The notes under the pieces: generated by a model
The model's input: only the letters and a program-made list of their open reading frames with translations
The model's database searches: none
Told to the model about the DNA's origin: nothing
In this document: positions 61,163-64,000 of the stretch, piece after piece
How positions within the stretch are numbered: the stretch's first letter is position 1
How the letters are laid out: each line of letters starts with the position of its first letter
Source: Roseibium sp. MMSF_3544
GTDB taxonomy: Bacteria; Pseudomonadota; Alphaproteobacteria; Rhizobiales; Stappiaceae
Reading direction: 5' to 3'
Length of the DNA: 64,000 nt
Assembly (NCBI RefSeq): GCF_030732845.1
Contig: NZ_JASHKA010000006.1
Coordinates: 237,878 to 301,877 of the forward strand
Program-made: the position numbers and the translations under genes

Positions 61163-62611
61163 ATGGATTACGCCGCTCAAGATTATGTCACCGATCTTTA
61201 CATCAACGGCGATTGGCGCCCGGGATCGTCCGGTGAGCGATTTGACGTTCTCAATCCCGCAACGGAAGAGGTGCTTGCGAGTGTCGCTTCGGCCGAGTTG
61301 GCCGACGCGGACGTTGCGCTGGACGCCGCCGAAGCTGCATTTGCCGACTGGGCGGGCAGAACACCACGCGAGCGGTCTGAAATTCTGCGCAAAGCCTGGG
61401 AGCTGATGACGGCACGTCTCGACGATTTTGCACGTCTAATCACGCTGGAAAACGGCAAGGCCGGCGCGGATGCGCGCGGTGAGGCGGCCTACGCCGCCGA
61501 ATTCTTCCGCTGGTTCGCAGAAGAGGCGGTGCGTGCCGACGGCCTGATCACGCATGCGCCGGCTTCAGGGGCCCGGATCATGGTTCAGCACAAACCTGCG
61601 GGGATTGCGGTCCTGGTGACGCCCTGGAACTATCCTGCTGCCATGGGCACCCGCAAGATCGCCCCGGCGCTGGCCGCAGGTTGCCCGGTTATCATCAAAC
61701 CGGCACGGGAAACGCCTTTGACCATGCTCGCCCTGATGCCGCTTCTGCAAGAAGCCGGTGTTCCGAGGGGCCTCGTCAACGTTCTGCCAACAAAGCAATC
61801 TGGGAAGCTGGTAGATCATCTCCTGCATGATCCGCGCGTGCGCGTGGTCTCTTTTACCGGGTCCACGGGTGTCGGACGCAAGCTGCTGCACTCCGCCGCT
61901 GACCAGGTGCTCAAACCCGCCATGGAACTCGGCGGCAACGCCCCGTTGATCGTGTTCGAAGATGCCGATCTCGATACTGCTGTGGAGGGTGCCATGCTCG
62001 CCAAGATGCGCAACCTCGGAGAAGCCTGCACGGCGGCTAACCGCTTCTATGTCCATGAGGATATAGCCGATGCCTTTGCCGAAAAATTCACGGCGGCCAT
62101 GGGCGCTTTGAAGGTCGGCAGCGGCCTCGACCCGGACGTCGATGTCGGACCGCTGGTCAACCGGGACACCCAGCAAAAGGTCGCCGCCTTTGTTCAGGAC
62201 GCGGTTGAGAAGGGCGCCAGGATTAAACTTGGCGGCGCGCTTCCTGGCGGCAGGGGCTTTTATTATCCGCCGACAGTGATGACGGATGTCCCCGAGACCG
62301 CAGACTGTGTTCATGACGAGATTTTCGGACCGGTCGCCGCGCTTCAGACATTCACCGACACGGACGACGTCGTCCGCCGCGCCAACGACACGGAATACGG
62401 TCTTGTCGCGTATGTTTTCACGGAGAACATGAAGCGCGGGCTTCAGGTCTGTGAGCGTTTGGACTATGGGATGGTGGGCCTTAACCGCGGCCTTGTGTCG
62501 GATCCCGCGGCACCGTTTGGCGGCACAAAACAGTCGGGTCTCGGCCGCGAAGGCGGACATGAGGGTATGCAGGAATTCATGGAAACCCAGTACATATCTG
62601 CGAGCTGGTAG
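61163..62611 (+). CDS. NAD(P)-dependent aldehyde dehydrogenase (succinate-semialdehyde type)
   Basis: Enzyme of about 482 residues with PWNYPAA (Asn156), catalytic Glu255 (MELGGNAP) and Cys289 (GEACTAANRF), and the FTGSTGVGR cofactor-binding loop. It resembles GabD-type succinate or 2-oxoglutarate semialdehyde dehydrogenases. The longer in-frame start inside the preceding gene is rejected; ATG 61163 follows CGAAAGG. It separates the two halves of the E2 function, so its aldehyde is probably an intermediate of the same route. Confidence 0.9.
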   Translation: MDYAAQDYVTDLYINGDWRPGSSGERFDVLNPATEEVLASVASAELADADVALDAAEAAFADWAGRTPRERSEILRKAWELMTARLDDFARLITLENGKAGADARGEAAYAAEFFRWFAEEAVRADGLITHAPASGARIMVQHKPAGIAVLVTPWNYPAAMGTRKIAPALAAGCPVIIKPARETPLTMLALMPLLQEAGVPRGLVNVLPTKQSGKLVDHLLHDPRVRVVSFTGSTGVGRKLLHSAADQVLKPAMELGGNAPLIVFEDADLDTAVEGAMLAKMRNLGEACTAANRFYVHEDIADAFAEKFTAAMGALKVGSGLDPDVDVGPLVNRDTQQKVAAFVQDAVEKGARIKLGGALPGGRGFYYPPTVMTDVPETADCVHDEIFGPVAALQTFTDTDDVVRRANDTEYGLVAYVFTENMKRGLQVCERLDYGMVGLNRGLVSDPAAPFGGTKQSGLGREGGHEGMQEFMETQYISASW

Positions 62612-62621
62612 GGAGAGTGAG

Positions 62622-63518
62622 ATGAACTACATCGCGTCTCCATCGGTGCGCTCCTACGCGGGCCGTCTTGGCGTCGACCTCGATGCGGTTGCGGGCGTCA
62701 GCGGCCGAAAGACCCTCGCAAAGGAAGACATCGATCAATATCTGTCAGGCGGAGCCGGAGACGGGGCCAACGTACGGCCAGCGGCAAGCACGCGCTACTG
62801 GGACGTCGATCATTCCGAATATGGCCCCGTCAGCGATGAACCGGTCAGCCGTATGGCGAAGATCGCTGCAGACAACCTCGCCTCTGCCAATGCTCATATT
62901 CCGCAGGTGACGCATCACGACCGCGCGGACATTCGCAAGGTGGAGGCATTGCGGGCCGGACTGAAAGAAGAGGCGGTCGAGCGTGGCATCAAGCTGACCA
63001 CGCTTGCCTTTCACGTCAAGACGCTGGCTGCCTGCCTGAAGGCCAATCCGAAATTCAATACGTCGCTCAGTGCAGACCTGGAAACGCTTTACCAGAAATC
63101 TTATATCCATATTGGCGTTGCAGTGGACACGCCGGCAGGCCTGATGGTTCCGGTCGTGCGCGACGCCGACAAGAAGGGTCTCTGGCAGATTGCGGGCGAC
63201 ATCGCCGATCTTGCCGTGCGGGCCCAGGGGCGCAAGATCCGGCCTGAGGAAATGGGCGGGGCGTCAATGTCGATTTCCAACTTGGGCGGCATCGGCGGAA
63301 CAGCGTTTACCCCGATCGTCAATCCGCCCGAAGTCGCGATCCTTGGCATTACGCGAACAGAAACCGTCCCTGTTTGGGAGAACGATGCCTTTGTTCCCGT
63401 TTCCATGGTGCCGCTGGACCTTAGCTACGACCACCGGGTGATCAACGGAGCGGATGCAGCGAGATTCCTGACCCACTATTGCACACTTCTAAAGGAGCCG
63501 AGGCGTTTGCTGCTTTAA
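62622..63518 (+). CDS. Lipoyl-less dihydrolipoamide acyltransferase (E2 catalytic part)
   Basis: Protein of about 298 residues. Residues 4-42 are an E3-binding domain (IASPSVRSYAGRLGVDLDAV) and 70-298 the acyltransferase domain with catalytic His271 and Asn275 (SYDHRVINGADAARFL). The HxxxNG variant is also seen in proteobacterial pyruvate dehydrogenase E2 proteins. No lipoyl domain is present, so it must accept acyl groups from the di-lipoyl protein at 59812. Starts 11 bases after the aldehyde dehydrogenase with GGGAGAG. No E3 (dihydrolipoamide dehydrogenase) gene follows; E3 may be shared from elsewhere. Confidence 0.9.
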   Translation: MNYIASPSVRSYAGRLGVDLDAVAGVSGRKTLAKEDIDQYLSGGAGDGANVRPAASTRYWDVDHSEYGPVSDEPVSRMAKIAADNLASANAHIPQVTHHDRADIRKVEALRAGLKEEAVERGIKLTTLAFHVKTLAACLKANPKFNTSLSADLETLYQKSYIHIGVAVDTPAGLMVPVVRDADKKGLWQIAGDIADLAVRAQGRKIRPEEMGGASMSISNLGGIGGTAFTPIVNPPEVAILGITRTETVPVWENDAFVPVSMVPLDLSYDHRVINGADAARFLTHYCTLLKEPRRLLL

Positions 63519-63918
63519 TCTAGGCTCGTCTTTGTGCGTGGATTGAACCATGAAAGTCTTTTGAAAACACTGTCGTGTCCACTCGTCAGGCCATCGCTGA
63601 GTTGATTTGAAATCGAACTGTTTGGCAAGAATTGCCGCATCCGCATGCAGGTGGAAACCGAGACTTTGGACCATCGGAATGCAGCCTTTCGAGCGGCGCG
63701 GAACCGCCTGCGGCCAATCGTGATGACACCGCTTGACTTCAGACGAGGCGTGGTTCCGCCAACGCTTGCAAAAAGCGCCAAGCCGGAAATGTGGCAGGCA
63801 CTCGGAAAGTCACCCTTTTCGGATAAGGTGCTTCAGAAGATAGTTGTCCTTTGACTGTAAAGAAAAAGAGTTGCTTAACTAGCGACTCGTCTGTCCTGCT
63901 TTCACACAATTGGATTGT
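63519..63918. other. Right intergenic region without a recognised gene
   Basis: No supportable gene after the E2 stop. Short open frames on both strands lack ribosome binding sites and recognisable motifs. No clear terminator for the operon was seen. It borders a probable insertion-sequence end, so remnants of mobile DNA are possible. Confidence 0.4.
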
Positions 63919-64000
63919 TTTGGTGCCCGACCTGAGACATAGGTGACAAAGCGTTCCGGACACATAGGTAACACTTTCGGTTTTTTCGGGAGGTGTCGAT
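63919..64000. mobile_element. Probable insertion-sequence terminus at the right edge
   Basis: Two related units follow each other: GACATAGGTGACA at 63935-63947 and GACACATAGGTAACA around 63958-63972. From memory, such repeats around CCTGAGACATAGGTGACA flank IS481-type integrase-core elements, lying just outside the transposase gene. No transposase codons are in the window, so the assignment rests on the repeats alone. Confidence 0.35.

Noticed and set aside
57805..63518. Naming the complex as acetoin dehydrogenase or pyruvate dehydrogenase
   Set aside because: E1 motifs fit both; no acetoin-specific regulator or E3 gene is present, so the substrate is left open.
1..64000. tRNA, rRNA, CRISPR array, riboswitch or replication origin
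   Set aside because: None was found on reading: no tRNA-like cloverleaf ends, no regularly spaced repeats, and no conserved riboswitch core in the leaders inspected.

Overview
The window looks like a catabolic/transport region from an alphaproteobacterium, probably a marine Rhodobacterales or Hyphomicrobiales relative. That is an inference from moderately high GC, GTG/TTG starts, the mix of tripartite tricarboxylate (TTT), peptide-type, sugar and branched-chain ABC transporters, and sulfatases. No rRNA, tRNA, replication or phage genes and no CRISPR array were seen. It is almost wholly uptake systems, soluble enzymes and local regulators arranged as self-contained, separately regulated cassettes.

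Layout. (1) 1-7707: a peptide-type ABC operon (minus strand) diverges from a LysR regulator and an asparaginase. (2) 7822-20418, cluster A: SMP-30 lactonase and an IclR regulator fused to a second SMP-30 domain (minus), divergent from an enolase-superfamily sugar-acid dehydratase, an SDR dehydrogenase, a second peptide-type ABC transporter, a cytosolic sulfatase and a DapA-family enzyme. A decayed SDR gene and about 450 bases of degraded DNA follow. (3) 21306-39519, cluster B: LacI regulator and NMT1-type ABC importer (minus), divergent from a dehydratase, a TTT transporter with fused TctA-TctB, a sulfatase and a dienelactone-hydrolase-like protein. A LysR-controlled TctC-TctB-dehydrogenase-TctA-SDR-DapA operon completes it. 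(4) 39911-47566: an RbsABC-type sugar importer with a regulator made of a winged helix fused to a solute-binding-protein fold, and a divergent SDR. (5) 47635-56338: LacI regulator, OsmC-like protein, beta-hydroxyacid dehydrogenase, complete Liv-type ABC importer, GST and a small DMT transporter. (6) 56457-63518: an M24-fold protein with an altered metal site and a 2-oxoacid dehydrogenase complex whose E2 is split over two genes around an aldehyde dehydrogenase. (7) The right edge carries what looks like the end of an insertion sequence.

How they may work together. Clusters A and B each hold the same kit: importer, cytosolic type I sulfatase, SDR oxidation, (in A) lactone hydrolysis by SMP-30, acid dehydration by an enolase-superfamily enzyme, and a DapA-family dehydratase/aldolase. 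This suggests two parallel non-phosphorylative oxidative routes for sulfated sugars or sugar acids. The pathway reading is inference; the families are directly visible.

Regulatory DNA is unusually readable. There is an IclR-type palindrome at 10401, a pair of facing 16-bp LacI-type operators at 25991/26024, three copies of GCAATCGTTTGC around a promoter at 48709-48788, and a GTCCA-N3-TGGAC palindrome before the fusion regulator (41770) and in the importer/SDR divergent region (46643), with a near copy at 56354. Stem-loops follow four of the binding-protein genes, just before the next transporter gene.
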